Below, in pieces: positions 7,829-15,928 of a stretch of DNA of 64,000 nucleotides. How positions within the stretch are numbered: the first letter of the stretch is position 1; the number at the start of each line of letters is the position of its first letter. The notes beneath the pieces were generated by a model that did not search any database, was not told the origin of the DNA, and saw only the letters and a program-made list of their open reading frames with translations. Source of the DNA: Aldehydirespirator sp965200005 (GTDB lineage Bacteria > Actinomycetota > Acidimicrobiia > Acidimicrobiales > Aldehydirespiratoraceae); assembly GCA_965200005.1 (NCBI GenBank), contig OZ241331.1, positions 3,407,828-3,471,827 of the forward strand. Direction: 5' to 3'. The position numbers and the translations under genes are program-made.

Positions 7829-8693
7829 GCCGAAACTGGCCCAGGCCATGTCTGTATCCGCTCTTGTTGATCCGTGCTCAGACTCCGGCTCCACGTCGCA
7901 CAACGGGAGTCGCAGAGAGCAGTTCGTTAGGGACGGTGCCGTCGTGGTGCCGGGACTAATTGAAGAGCATCGGTGTGAGCGTCTACGCAATGCGATCGCA
8001 CGCTGTCAAGACACCCCGAGCCGCTTCTACGGAGTGTTGTCGCCCGAGGGTGATGCCAAGGTCGATAGCGACCTGTTTCGATGGTTCGACGACCCCGACA
8101 TCGCCGCAGTGACACATCACGGTTCGTTACCTGCGCTCGGGGCCGAGCTATGTGGTGCCGACAAAACCGTGCTGATCGAAGACCAGTGGTTCTGTTCCGA
8201 GCCGGGCGCGGTCTCCCGCAGTCCCTGGCATCAAGATCACCCCTACTACAACCTCGATAGGCCTTTCGTGACCGTGTGGGTGACACTTGATGACGTCTCG
8301 GCCGATGCGGCCCTGAGGGTTGTACTCGGATCTCACGCCACTGGGGTGACCTACGCACCAATCGAGTTTTCCTCCTCAAGCACCACCATCGGAAGCGCAT
8401 CACAACTCGAGCCAGTTCCTGACATCGACGCTCAGCCAGACCTCTTCCCGCTAACCACCTGGGACCTCAGAGCCGGCGACGCTATAGCCATCGACTCCAG
8501 AATGTTGCACTCCACCGGTATCCGCGAGATAGCTGACAGGCCATTTCGCAGGCTGTCAACACGTTATGCACACCCCGACACCCGCTACCTCGATCTAGGC
8601 GAGCAGGCCGCCGTGTTCTGGAAGATGCTCCCTCACGGGCTGACGACTGGCGACCTGGTGGCGGGCGAAGTCTTCCCTCTCATCACCCCCTAG
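7818..8693 (+). CDS. Phytanoyl-CoA dioxygenase (PhyH) family Fe(II)/2-oxoglutarate oxygenase
   Basis: Predicted Fe(II)- and 2-oxoglutarate-dependent hydroxylase (291 aa) with the double-stranded beta-helix fold. The iron triad is visible: HQD in SPWHQDHPYY (about residues 134-136) and the distal His in RMLHSTG near 235, followed by the Arg of RRLSTRY expected to bind 2-oxoglutarate. The family includes enzymes acting on phytanoyl-CoA, ectoine, phosphonates and many small metabolites. GTG at 7818 gives an 11-base overlap with the Rieske alpha gene; an ATG at 7848 is an alternative. Last gene of the operon that starts at 2421, so it probably acts on the same substrate or on the product of the dioxygenase. 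The pairing of two unrelated oxygenases with one importer is unusual. Confidence 0.85.
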   Translation: MPAEPKLAQAMSVSALVDPCSDSGSTSHNGSRREQFVRDGAVVVPGLIEEHRCERLRNAIARCQDTPSRFYGVLSPEGDAKVDSDLFRWFDDPDIAAVTHHGSLPALGAELCGADKTVLIEDQWFCSEPGAVSRSPWHQDHPYYNLDRPFVTVWVTLDDVSADAALRVVLGSHATGVTYAPIEFSSSSTTIGSASQLEPVPDIDAQPDLFPLTTWDLRAGDAIAIDSRMLHSTGIREIADRPFRRLSTRYAHPDTRYLDLGEQAAVFWKMLPHGLTTGDLVAGEVFPLITP

Positions 8694-8853
8694 CCGGCAC
8701 GGCAAGCGCCACCGGGCATCCACTCGATACCCATGTTGCCCTGCCGCTTGCGCACCACCGGGTGTGCTGGTAATAGAACTTGTGACGTGGTGGCCGTGGT
8801 TGGTCTACTGTTGCGCCGTCTTTAAAAGAAGACTGCCTGGAGAGGAGGCTCTA

Positions 8854-11010
8854 ATGATTAGAAGGAGATCGCGGTTCGTTTCCGCGACTGGAGTGCTGGG
8901 TGCCATCTTGGCGTTCGCTCTAATAGCGGCTGCGTGTGGTGATGATGACTCAGCTGACACCGCAGCATCTGATGCGGAGGTAGCCGCCGCAGAACAAGCT
9001 GCCGCAGATGCTGCGCAAGAGGCAGCGGACGCACAAGCCGCACTTGACGCTGCTATGGCCGACGACGAGGCAAGCGCTGAGATGCTCGCTGAACTTGAGG
9101 CTCAGCTAGCAGAGGCCGAAGCAGCCGCAGCTGAAGCCGCTGAGGCAGCCGAAGCGGTCATGGAAGAGCCAATGGAAGAACCAGCGATGGAGGCGGGTCC
9201 GTTCTCTTACACGTTGGCGATCTTCTCCGCACCCACCACCGATAATCCGTGGGCCGCGTCCGACACCGAAGCAGACGTCTGGAATAGCTACGTGATTCCG
9301 GGTCAAGGTGGCCTGTACGGCTATCAGGGTCCCACGTATTCGTTGGTACCGAATCTTGCTTCCGACCCAGAGCCCCCCCCCGTAGTAGCTGACGGTGACG
9401 GGTACTCCGTAACCGTGAATCTCGATCCCAATGTGCTCTGGTCTGACGGCACACCCAAGAACGCTCACGACGTCGTCTTCACCTATGACACGCTCGTCAA
9501 GTACAACGGCTTGGGCGGCAACTTCCTTAGCACCTGGCCACTGGCACGACCCGACGATCCCGAGACTGAAGAAGAAGACGGTACCGATGGTGTCTCAGGC
9601 GTAGAGGCGCTTGATGACCACACGGTCAAGATCTCGTTCAACTTTGAACCCGGCCTGGCGATCTGGCCGTACTCGGTGGGCACCGCACCCGTGTATCAAG
9701 CAGCCTTCTGGGGTCCCCATGTTGATGCTTCAGATGACTCCGAAACCTTGTATGCGGTCGGAGGTCTCGGTTCGCCTAACGGTGGTGCATTCAACTCTGC
9801 TGAATGGGAGCCTGGTGCTTTCTGGCGCAACGAGGCGATCAGTGACTATTACGACGCTGGAAGCCACTTGACTGTTTATGACTCCGGTGTTGTTGAGTAC
9901 ACAAGTCCCGCCGGAGACGCCGAGGTCTGGGGTGGAGAAGTTAGCGGTGATGTCGTCGCTGACTACGTCACGGGCCCCTACGCCAGCGAGGCGATCTACT
10001 CCATCTATAGCGACCAGAACGCAGCAGTTCTAGCCCTTACGGAGGGCGAGGTTGACTTCTTGTTGAACCCGCTCGGCCTGCAGGCTGGTCTGCGTAACGA
10101 GGTTCTCGCCGCAGGAAACCTGGAGATCGCAGTCAATGAGCAGAACGGCTTCAGGTATCTGGCCTACAACACCCGCAAGTTCCCGATGAGTGAGCAGTCG
10201 TTCCGCCATGCGATTGGCTGCATGATTGACAAGGACTTCATGGCTAACACCGTGCTCGGTGGTACTGCGATACCGTCGAACTCGCTGGTGCCGCCTGGTC
10301 AGGGCTACTGGCACAATCCCGATGTTGCAGCGCCGTGCGCGGGTATGAGCGCTCAGGAACGTTTTGAGGCTGCAGTAGCAACCCTTAAGGACGCTGGCTG
10401 GACTTGGGACGTTGAACCTGGATGGGACGAAGCCAATCGTGACGTGATCCCCAAGGGTGAAGGCTTGAGGGGCCCCGATGGCACTGAGGTTCAGGACTTG
10501 ACACTGCTGTCACCCGGGCCGGGCTATGACCCGATGCGCGCCACTTACTCTCTGTTCATTGAGGAGTGGGCAAACGACCTGGGCATCCCGGTCACTGCGG
10601 AGCCAACCGGATTCTCGGTCATTGTCGACAAGGTGTTCCCACCTGCTGACCCGTTGGGATTCGACATGTACATCCTGGGATGGGGACTGACACCATTCCC
10701 CGATCACGTGTTTGACTTCTTCATCTCAGCTAATGACTCAGCAGCTGGCGGATACAACACGCCTGGGTACAACAATCCCGAATTTGATGCACTTGGTGAG
10801 CAATTCACGCGGGCAAAGACACTGTCGGAGGCGCGTGACTTGATCTTCCAGGCCGAAGCCATCATCGCGGAGGACCTGCCCTACGTGGTGCTGTTCACCA
10901 CACCGATTATCGAGGCCTATTCGAACAGCCTTGCCTTCCCCTTCACTGTGACCCTTGATGGTCTGCAGAACTGGGGCGGCCTGATCGGATCCGTTGACCT
11001 GATCCTGTAA
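8854..11010 (+). CDS. ABC transporter substrate-binding lipoprotein, family 5 (peptide/opine/nickel type) with Ala/Glu-rich coiled-coil stalk
   Basis: Solute-binding protein (718 aa) of a Dpp/Opp-type importer. ATG at 8854 is preceded by GAGGAGG (8842-8848) five bases away, so the longer open frame from 8764 is not used. A positive N region (IRRRSR) and hydrophobic core end in lipobox AAAC (about residue 27), giving a lipid-anchored protein. Between the anchor and the ligand-binding domain is a stalk of about 90 residues made almost only of Ala, Glu, Asp and Gln (about 35-115), predicted to be coiled coil. The SBP_bac_5 domain follows to the C terminus, with NVLWSDGTP and the GYNNPEFDAL segment typical of the family. 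It heads an operon with two permeases and two ATPases. Confidence 0.88.
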   Translation: MIRRRSRFVSATGVLGAILAFALIAAACGDDDSADTAASDAEVAAAEQAAADAAQEAADAQAALDAAMADDEASAEMLAELEAQLAEAEAAAAEAAEAAEAVMEEPMEEPAMEAGPFSYTLAIFSAPTTDNPWAASDTEADVWNSYVIPGQGGLYGYQGPTYSLVPNLASDPEPPPVVADGDGYSVTVNLDPNVLWSDGTPKNAHDVVFTYDTLVKYNGLGGNFLSTWPLARPDDPETEEEDGTDGVSGVEALDDHTVKISFNFEPGLAIWPYSVGTAPVYQAAFWGPHVDASDDSETLYAVGGLGSPNGGAFNSAEWEPGAFWRNEAISDYYDAGSHLTVYDSGVVEYTSPAGDAEVWGGEVSGDVVADYVTGPYASEAIYSIYSDQNAAVLALTEGEVDFLLNPLGLQAGLRNEVLAAGNLEIAVNEQNGFRYLAYNTRKFPMSEQSFRHAIGCMIDKDFMANTVLGGTAIPSNSLVPPGQGYWHNPDVAAPCAGMSAQERFEAAVATLKDAGWTWDVEPGWDEANRDVIPKGEGLRGPDGTEVQDLTLLSPGPGYDPMRATYSLFIEEWANDLGIPVTAEPTGFSVIVDKVFPPADPLGFDMYILGWGLTPFPDHVFDFFISANDSAAGGYNTPGYNNPEFDALGEQFTRAKTLSEARDLIFQAEAIIAEDLPYVVLFTTPIIEAYSNSLAFPFTVTLDGLQNWGGLIGSVDLIL

Positions 11011-11020
11011 GTAATTGATT

Positions 11021-11060
11021 GTCGAGGGGGAGTCGTCGGATGGTGCGACTCCCCCTCGAC
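11021..11060 (+). terminator. Strong intra-operon hairpin after the binding-protein gene
   Basis: Perfect 15-bp inverted repeat (11021-11035 and 11046-11060) with a 10-nt loop, beginning 11 bases after the stop of the binding-protein gene and ending 60 bases before the permease start. There is no T tract. Such hairpins commonly protect the upstream mRNA and attenuate the downstream part, giving more binding protein than permease; that role is inference. Confidence 0.65.
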
Positions 11061-11119
11061 ACAAAGTCTTTGGGGGCAAGAGCTCGCTGAGTATCTCGGA
11101 ATAAAGCTGGTTTTGTAAC

Positions 11120-12298
11120 GTGGTTCGATATCTGACGAAGCGCATCATCCAGATGATTGTGCTGTTCCTAGTTTTCTTGACAGTCACCTGGTTCTTGCTG
11201 TACTTGCTGCCTGCCGACCTAGTAGCTCAGCGATATGCGGGCAACCCCAACATCCCGCCCGAAGCTCGCGAGGTGGCTCTAGAACGGCTTGGTCTAGACA
11301 AGCCGGTGCTAGCGCAGTATTTCGACTACATGGTCAACTTCTTCCAGGGTGACCTAGGAGTGTCGTTCAGCCAGTATCCGAGACCAGTAATGGACATTAT
11401 TCTTGAACGTCTCCCGAGGACGCTGGTACTGTTTACAGCTGTCCTCATCGCCCAATATTGGCTTGGGTACATTGCCGGTAAGTTTCTTGCTTGGCGACGT
11501 GGGAACCGAGGTGACCTCGCCATCACGGTGACCGGGGTTGCGCTGTATTCAACGTTCTTGCCCTGGTTTGCGCTGCTAATGATCTGGTTCTTCGGAGTGT
11601 TTCTTGACATATTGCCGATTTCGAAGTTCCTTGACCCTGAACAGTGGCGTAACGCTCCATACTCAGCCAATTACGTGTTCATGACCATGTTCTTTGTTAC
11701 CTTGATCGCCTCGCTGCTGATCTTTGTGGCCAGTTACGTTGCAATGAAGGGATCGGGTAGAAGCTGGGAGCGTTACGTACGCTGGGGCGGTGCATCCTTT
11801 GCGGTGTTGGCTTTCTTGTTCTTCTGGTTCGTGTATGGCCAGGGCCAGGTGCTGCGACCTTACGCCAGAGACTTAGCGTTCCATATGATCTTGCCCGTGT
11901 TGACGCTTGCTCTCATTGGTTTTGCAGGCGTAATGCTGCTAACTCGAAGTTCTATGCTTGAGACGTTACGTGAGGACTACATACTCACGGCCCGCGCCAA
12001 GGGATTGCGGGATAGCACTGTGCGAGACCGCCACGCGGCACGAACGGCGTTGCTGCCGGTGATGACATCACTGGTGCTCGCTGTCGCAACTGTCATTGAC
12101 GGTGGTGTCATTACCGAAACAGTCTTTTCGTGGCCAGGTATGGGCCAGATTCTGGTTGGTTCAGTACAACAAGAAGACATACCTCTAGCGGTCGGCGCGT
12201 TTTCGTTTATTGGCGTCCTAGCACTGATCGGTCACCTCATTGTGGATGTCATGTACGGCATTCTTGATCCACGCATTCGCGTCACAGAGCACGGGTAG
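11120..12298 (+). CDS. ABC transporter permease, DppB/OppB family, with extra membrane segments
   Basis: Inner-membrane permease subunit (392 aa) of the family-5 importer; usual length is 305-340. The N-terminal signature RYLTKRIIQM and the following TM1, the periplasmic loop with GDLGVSFSQYP, and the C-terminal EAA-type loop (YILTARAKGL, about residues 290-300) are all present. Between TM4 and the EAA loop there is an added stretch (about 185-255) with two further hydrophobic segments separated by a charged GSGRSWERYV linker, not found in the standard DppB. Start is GTG at 11120, preceded by a 15-bp-arm hairpin. It should pair with the DppC homologue at 12303. Substrate is unknown. Confidence 0.88.
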   Translation: MVRYLTKRIIQMIVLFLVFLTVTWFLLYLLPADLVAQRYAGNPNIPPEAREVALERLGLDKPVLAQYFDYMVNFFQGDLGVSFSQYPRPVMDIILERLPRTLVLFTAVLIAQYWLGYIAGKFLAWRRGNRGDLAITVTGVALYSTFLPWFALLMIWFFGVFLDILPISKFLDPEQWRNAPYSANYVFMTMFFVTLIASLLIFVASYVAMKGSGRSWERYVRWGGASFAVLAFLFFWFVYGQGQVLRPYARDLAFHMILPVLTLALIGFAGVMLLTRSSMLETLREDYILTARAKGLRDSTVRDRHAARTALLPVMTSLVLAVATVIDGGVITETVFSWPGMGQILVGSVQQEDIPLAVGAFSFIGVLALIGHLIVDVMYGILDPRIRVTEHG

Positions 12299-12302
12299 CG
12301 AC

Positions 12303-13436
12303 ATGACGAGTAACGAAGTGAACGCCGGCAACCAGCTCAAAGCCCAGCCCGAGGGCTTACAAGACGACTTTCAGTTCGAGGAGGCAGATGTTGGGTCGCG
12401 TTGGAAGACACGAATAGCGCAAGCAAAGCAAACCTCGGCTGAAAACTGGCAGATCTTCCGCCGTACGAAGATCGGCGTAATTGGTTTGATCATCATCCTG
12501 TTTTGGGCGTTGATGGCCATCATGCCAACAGTGTTCTTTGCTACAGGTTTCTGGAGTCGGGCCGTGTATGACCCGGTCACAGGCATAGAACTTGATCCAC
12601 CAACACGCACAATGACGATGGTTGAGCGCATTACCGATCCGGAAACACAGATAGATCAACGCTCGGTGCTGCTCGACAATCGGATCCCGGATGACCTGCG
12701 GATTGGCGAGACCTACGAGATGGCGATTCAGCCCGCTCCTCCCGACAGCAGGCATTGGCTCGGCACTGATCCACTTGGGCGTGACGTGCTATCCCAGTTG
12801 ATGCACGGAGCCCGAGCCTCGTTCTTTCTTGGCCTGCTAGCAGCCACCATTACGGTTGTGATCGCCACAGGCGTCGGCTCAGTCGCTGCATATAAGGGCG
12901 GCTGGATTGATGCTCTACTGATGCGCTTCGCTGATCTCATTATCTTGATTCCGGGTCTAGCGATATTGATCATCGTCGGAGCGATATACACATTGGGCAT
13001 TTGGCATCTGGCAGTTGTGATTGGTCTGTTGTCAGGATTTGGTGGCACTGCGATTATTCTGAAGTCACAAGCTCTTTCGGTCAAGGTCAAGCCATTCATC
13101 GACGCGGCAAGAGTTGCGGGCGGATCAACCAGCCACATTATTCTTTATCATCTGGTGCCCAATGTGATGCCGCTAAGTGTTGTCTTTATGATGTTCTCGG
13201 TAGTTGGAGCTATCCAATCAGAGGCAGTGTTGTCATTCCTGGGATTGTTCAATGCCGATACGTCTTGGGGTCTAATGCTTCACCTGACCCGAAGTCAGGG
13301 ATATGCCTTACAAGCAGTGGACTATTGGTGGCTTGTACTGCCGCCCGGTCTGGCTCTCACACTGCTAGCTACAGCGTTCATGCTTGTAGGCCGCGGTGTG
13401 GATGAGATTGTGAATCCAAGGTTGCGTAAGCGATGA
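12303..13436 (+). CDS. ABC transporter permease, DppC/OppC family
   Basis: Second membrane subunit (377 aa) of the importer. ATG at 12303 lies four bases after the DppB stop; the open frame extends further upstream but only inside DppB. A hydrophilic N-terminal tail of about 55 residues leads into the conserved FRRTKIGVIGLIII transmembrane segment, then a large periplasmic loop with HWLGTDPLGRDVLSQL (a hallmark of the family, about residues 152-168), and five further membrane segments with the EAA loop FIDAARVAGGS. The stop overlaps the next gene as ATGA, so the permease and ATPase genes are translationally coupled. Confidence 0.9.
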   Translation: MTSNEVNAGNQLKAQPEGLQDDFQFEEADVGSRWKTRIAQAKQTSAENWQIFRRTKIGVIGLIIILFWALMAIMPTVFFATGFWSRAVYDPVTGIELDPPTRTMTMVERITDPETQIDQRSVLLDNRIPDDLRIGETYEMAIQPAPPDSRHWLGTDPLGRDVLSQLMHGARASFFLGLLAATITVVIATGVGSVAAYKGGWIDALLMRFADLIILIPGLAILIIVGAIYTLGIWHLAVVIGLLSGFGGTAIILKSQALSVKVKPFIDAARVAGGSTSHIILYHLVPNVMPLSVVFMMFSVVGAIQSEAVLSFLGLFNADTSWGLMLHLTRSQGYALQAVDYWWLVLPPGLALTLLATAFMLVGRGVDEIVNPRLRKR

Positions 13437-14464
13437 GCAGCAGTCAGCCGAATTCGGTGATGAACAGAGGAAACGCTCCGATCTTGGAGGTTGACCGTCT
13501 TGTAATGAATTACGAGACGTTGAAGAATCCAGTGTCTGCAGTTGCCGATGTGAGCTTCTCCATTGATCGCGGCGAGGCAATGGGGCTGGTTGGGGAATCT
13601 GGCTGCGGCAAGACTTCAATGGCACTGTCACTGCTGAGGCTCGCACCCGACAATGCACGCTATGAGTCTGGCGAGATCCGTTGGCACGGCGCCGACATTT
13701 TGTCGCTCTCTGACGAGGAGATGCGGCGGCTGAGATGGGCGAAGATTGCCATGGTCTTCCAAGGCGCGATGAATGCCTGGACTCCCGTCTACCGGGTTGG
13801 CCATCAGATTCGTGAAGCGATTGATGCACATACTGAACCGCGCCCCTCTGTTGAAGTTGTCCGCGAACGGATAGGTCAGTTGCTGACCCTCGTTGGGCTT
13901 GATGCATCAATTCAGAACCGGTACCCACACGAGTTGTCCGGTGGAATGCGCCAGCGCGCTGTAATCGCCATGGCACTGGCTTGTGATCCCGAATTGATCA
14001 TCGCCGATGAACCAACAACAGCACTTGATGTCATCGTGCAGGCGCAGATCCTTGATGAGTTGCGCCTTATCAGGGAGCGACTCGGGTTAGCGATCCTCTA
14101 CATCAGTCACGACATCGCGGTTATAGCTCAAGTCACCGACACCATGGGTGTCATGTACGCGGGCAAACTCGTGGAGTTTGGTCCAACAACTGAAGTATTT
14201 GCCCGGCCTCGTCACCCATACACATATCTGCTGCTGTCTTCGATCCCATCTGTAACCGGCCCTCGCAGGAGACCAGTGTCGCTGGAGGGATCACCCCCGG
14301 ACTTAACGGACCCACCATCTGGATGTCGCTTCCACCCTCGTTGTCCCTGGGCGACGGATCAATGCCGAACCGAAGATCCAGTCACAGTCGAATTGGGGCG
14401 GTCGCATTCAGTGGCCTGCTGGAACCATGAACAGGTACCCGACATAGCGGAACTACTCAAATGA
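13433..14464 (+). CDS. ABC transporter ATPase, DppD/OppD family
   Basis: Nucleotide-binding subunit (343 aa) of the peptide/opine-type importer. Walker A GESGCGKTS near residues 54-62, signature LSGGMRQRAVIAMAL near 166-180, Walker B ELIIADEPTTALD, and the switch His in ISHDIAV are intact. The C-terminal oligopeptide-transporter extension carries the Cys pattern CRFHPRCPWATDQC and one further Cys near the end, which in this family can hold an iron-sulfur cluster. ATG overlaps the DppC stop; its own stop overlaps the next start (14461-14464). Together with the following subunit it would form the heterodimeric motor. Confidence 0.92.
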   Translation: MSSSQPNSVMNRGNAPILEVDRLVMNYETLKNPVSAVADVSFSIDRGEAMGLVGESGCGKTSMALSLLRLAPDNARYESGEIRWHGADILSLSDEEMRRLRWAKIAMVFQGAMNAWTPVYRVGHQIREAIDAHTEPRPSVEVVRERIGQLLTLVGLDASIQNRYPHELSGGMRQRAVIAMALACDPELIIADEPTTALDVIVQAQILDELRLIRERLGLAILYISHDIAVIAQVTDTMGVMYAGKLVEFGPTTEVFARPRHPYTYLLLSSIPSVTGPRRRPVSLEGSPPDLTDPPSGCRFHPRCPWATDQCRTEDPVTVELGRSHSVACWNHEQVPDIAELLK

Positions 14465-15453
14465 CGCTCGTAAAGGTTGAACAACTGCGCCGCTGGTTCC
14501 CAATCTCGGCGGGACTCTTTAGACGCAGCACGGGCAACGTTCATGCAGTGGATGATGTTGACTTTGAGATCGCAGAGGGCGAGAGTCTCGGTCTGGTTGG
14601 AGAATCGGGCTGTGGCAAATCAACGATGGGCCGCCTGCTGGTAAGCCTTGATAACCCTGACAGTGGCAGGATCTTGCTTAAGGCCAAGGACGGGCGTGAG
14701 TTGGATCTCAACGAACTCAAATCGGATGATCTATCGGAACTCCGGCGCACAGTGCAGATGGTGTTCCAGGATCCGTATGAGTCACTGAACGCTCGCCGCA
14801 CCGTCTATGAGTCCGTTGCGGAGCCGCTGAGAGTCAACAACATCGGCGATCTTGCATCTAGGGAACGAGCGGTAACATTGATGCTGTCCCGAGTCGGACT
14901 GGCACCAGCTAGGTCGTTCCTACCGAGATTTCCCCACGAACTCTCGGGTGGGCAGCGCCAGCGGGTAGCCATTGCACGGGCGTTGGTGTTGCAGCCTCGC
15001 TTGGTGGTTGCGGACGAGCCAACGTCAATGCTTGATGTCAGTATCCGTATCTCGATCATGGAGTTGATGTCACGCCTCGCCAAAGACTTGGGCGTGGCTT
15101 TTCTCTACATCACGCACGACCTTGCGGTTGCGCGTTACATGTGCGATCGGATTGCGGTCATGTATCTGGGCAAGATCGTCGAGGTTGCTCAGACCGAAAA
15201 GCTCCTAAGCGATCCCCTGCACCCCTACACCAAAGCGCTGCTATCGGCCGTACCAATTCCCGATCCAAAGGGAGCCGCACCAGAGGTACTGATCAAGGGC
15301 GGTATCGGCAAAGCAATAAATCCGCCGCCGCAGTGTCGCTTCCTAGATCGCTGTCCCGAATCTGTAGAGCAATGCCACAACTCCGATCATCCACCACTGG
15401 AAGACAAAGGCAACTCCAGAATGGTCTCCTGCTATCTAGTCCCCCGCAACTAA
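14461..15453 (+). CDS. ABC transporter ATPase, DppF/OppF family
   Basis: Second nucleotide-binding subunit (330 aa). It opens with the family-typical RRWFPISAG segment, then Walker A GESGCGKSTMGR near residues 53-64, signature LSGGQRQRVAIARAL near 163-177, Walker B RLVVADEPTSMLD, and switch His in ITHDLAVARY. A C-terminal extension with CRFLDRCPESVEQC contains the conserved cysteines. Last gene of the 8854-15453 transporter operon, convergent with the coiled-coil gene at 15475. Confident family call; the whole transporter may import peptides, opines, or another nitrogenous solute degraded by the enzymes encoded to the right. Confidence 0.92.
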   Translation: MTLVKVEQLRRWFPISAGLFRRSTGNVHAVDDVDFEIAEGESLGLVGESGCGKSTMGRLLVSLDNPDSGRILLKAKDGRELDLNELKSDDLSELRRTVQMVFQDPYESLNARRTVYESVAEPLRVNNIGDLASRERAVTLMLSRVGLAPARSFLPRFPHELSGGQRQRVAIARALVLQPRLVVADEPTSMLDVSIRISIMELMSRLAKDLGVAFLYITHDLAVARYMCDRIAVMYLGKIVEVAQTEKLLSDPLHPYTKALLSAVPIPDPKGAAPEVLIKGGIGKAINPPPQCRFLDRCPESVEQCHNSDHPPLEDKGNSRMVSCYLVPRN

Positions 15454-15474
15454 CCGTTAGTCGGTAGCGCCTCG

Positions 15475-15834
15475 TCACTTCTCCTCAGGCGGCGAGAGCA
15501 GGTGGTAGAGCCTCGTAAGGTGTTCCATGACTTTGGCATTGTCTTCGTGCATCTGCCGCGCAAAGTCGTCCATGCGCCCATCTAGGCGATCCATCCGCTG
15601 CTCTAGGCGATTCATGCGCCCATCTAGGCGATCCATCCGCTGCTCTAGCTGATTCATCCGCTGTTCCAAACCGTCAATACGTGTCGACTGAGCAGCAAAT
15701 TGGGTATTGACGACGGTTTGAAAGTCCTCCAAACGTTTATCAAGGGTGTGTGAAACCAAGCGCGTCATTCGCCACATCATCCCAAACATTGCGGCCAACA
15801 CTGCAACCATTAGCGCAAACATCGCCCAGTCCAT
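15475..15834 (-). CDS. Small membrane-anchored coiled-coil protein of unknown function
   Basis: I do not recognise a named family. The 119-residue product starts with a transmembrane helix rich in Met and Ala (about residues 3-23) and continues as an uninterrupted coiled coil with heptads of the form LEQRMDRLDGRM (about 35-100), ending in a short hydrophilic tail. The heptads are encoded by a 42-bp DNA repeat (see 15571-15654). Orientation is probably N-out or N-in single-pass with the coil in the cytoplasm. It is convergent with the importer ATPase gene and 94 bases downstream of the XRE-cupin regulator stop, on the same strand as its upstream neighbours. The disrupted gene at 38032-38581 has the same layout, so this looks like a family that expands by repeat duplication. 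Confidence 0.6.
   Translation of the reverse strand: MDWAMFALMVAVLAAMFGMMWRMTRLVSHTLDKRLEDFQTVVNTQFAAQSTRIDGLEQRMNQLEQRMDRLDGRMNRLEQRMDRLDGRMDDFARQMHEDNAKVMEHLTRLYHLLSPPEEK
15571..15654. repeat. Two tandem 42-bp units inside the coiled-coil gene
   Basis: Units 15571-15612 and 15613-15654 differ at two bases near their end. Each encodes 14 residues, i.e. exactly two heptads, so the duplication keeps both reading frame and coiled-coil phase. Partial, more diverged copies flank the pair. Confidence 0.8.
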
Positions 15835-15928
15835 CTAACCTCCCTTCAGCGATGTGTAGACAATAGCAACACTCATCGGATTCACAGCAAGGGCCTACGA
15901 GCAGCTTCGCCTGCAGCCAGGCGCGAGC

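Noticed and set aside
8764..8853. Longer N terminus for the family-5 binding protein
   Set aside because: The added 30 residues have no signal-peptide character, whereas ATG 8854 has a strong ribosome binding site and is followed directly by a lipoprotein signal.
15571..15654. Possible CRISPR-like repeats
   Set aside because: The 42-bp units are contiguous and lack spacers; they lie inside a coding frame and encode heptads. The 33-bp units at 38322-38420 are rejected for the same reason.
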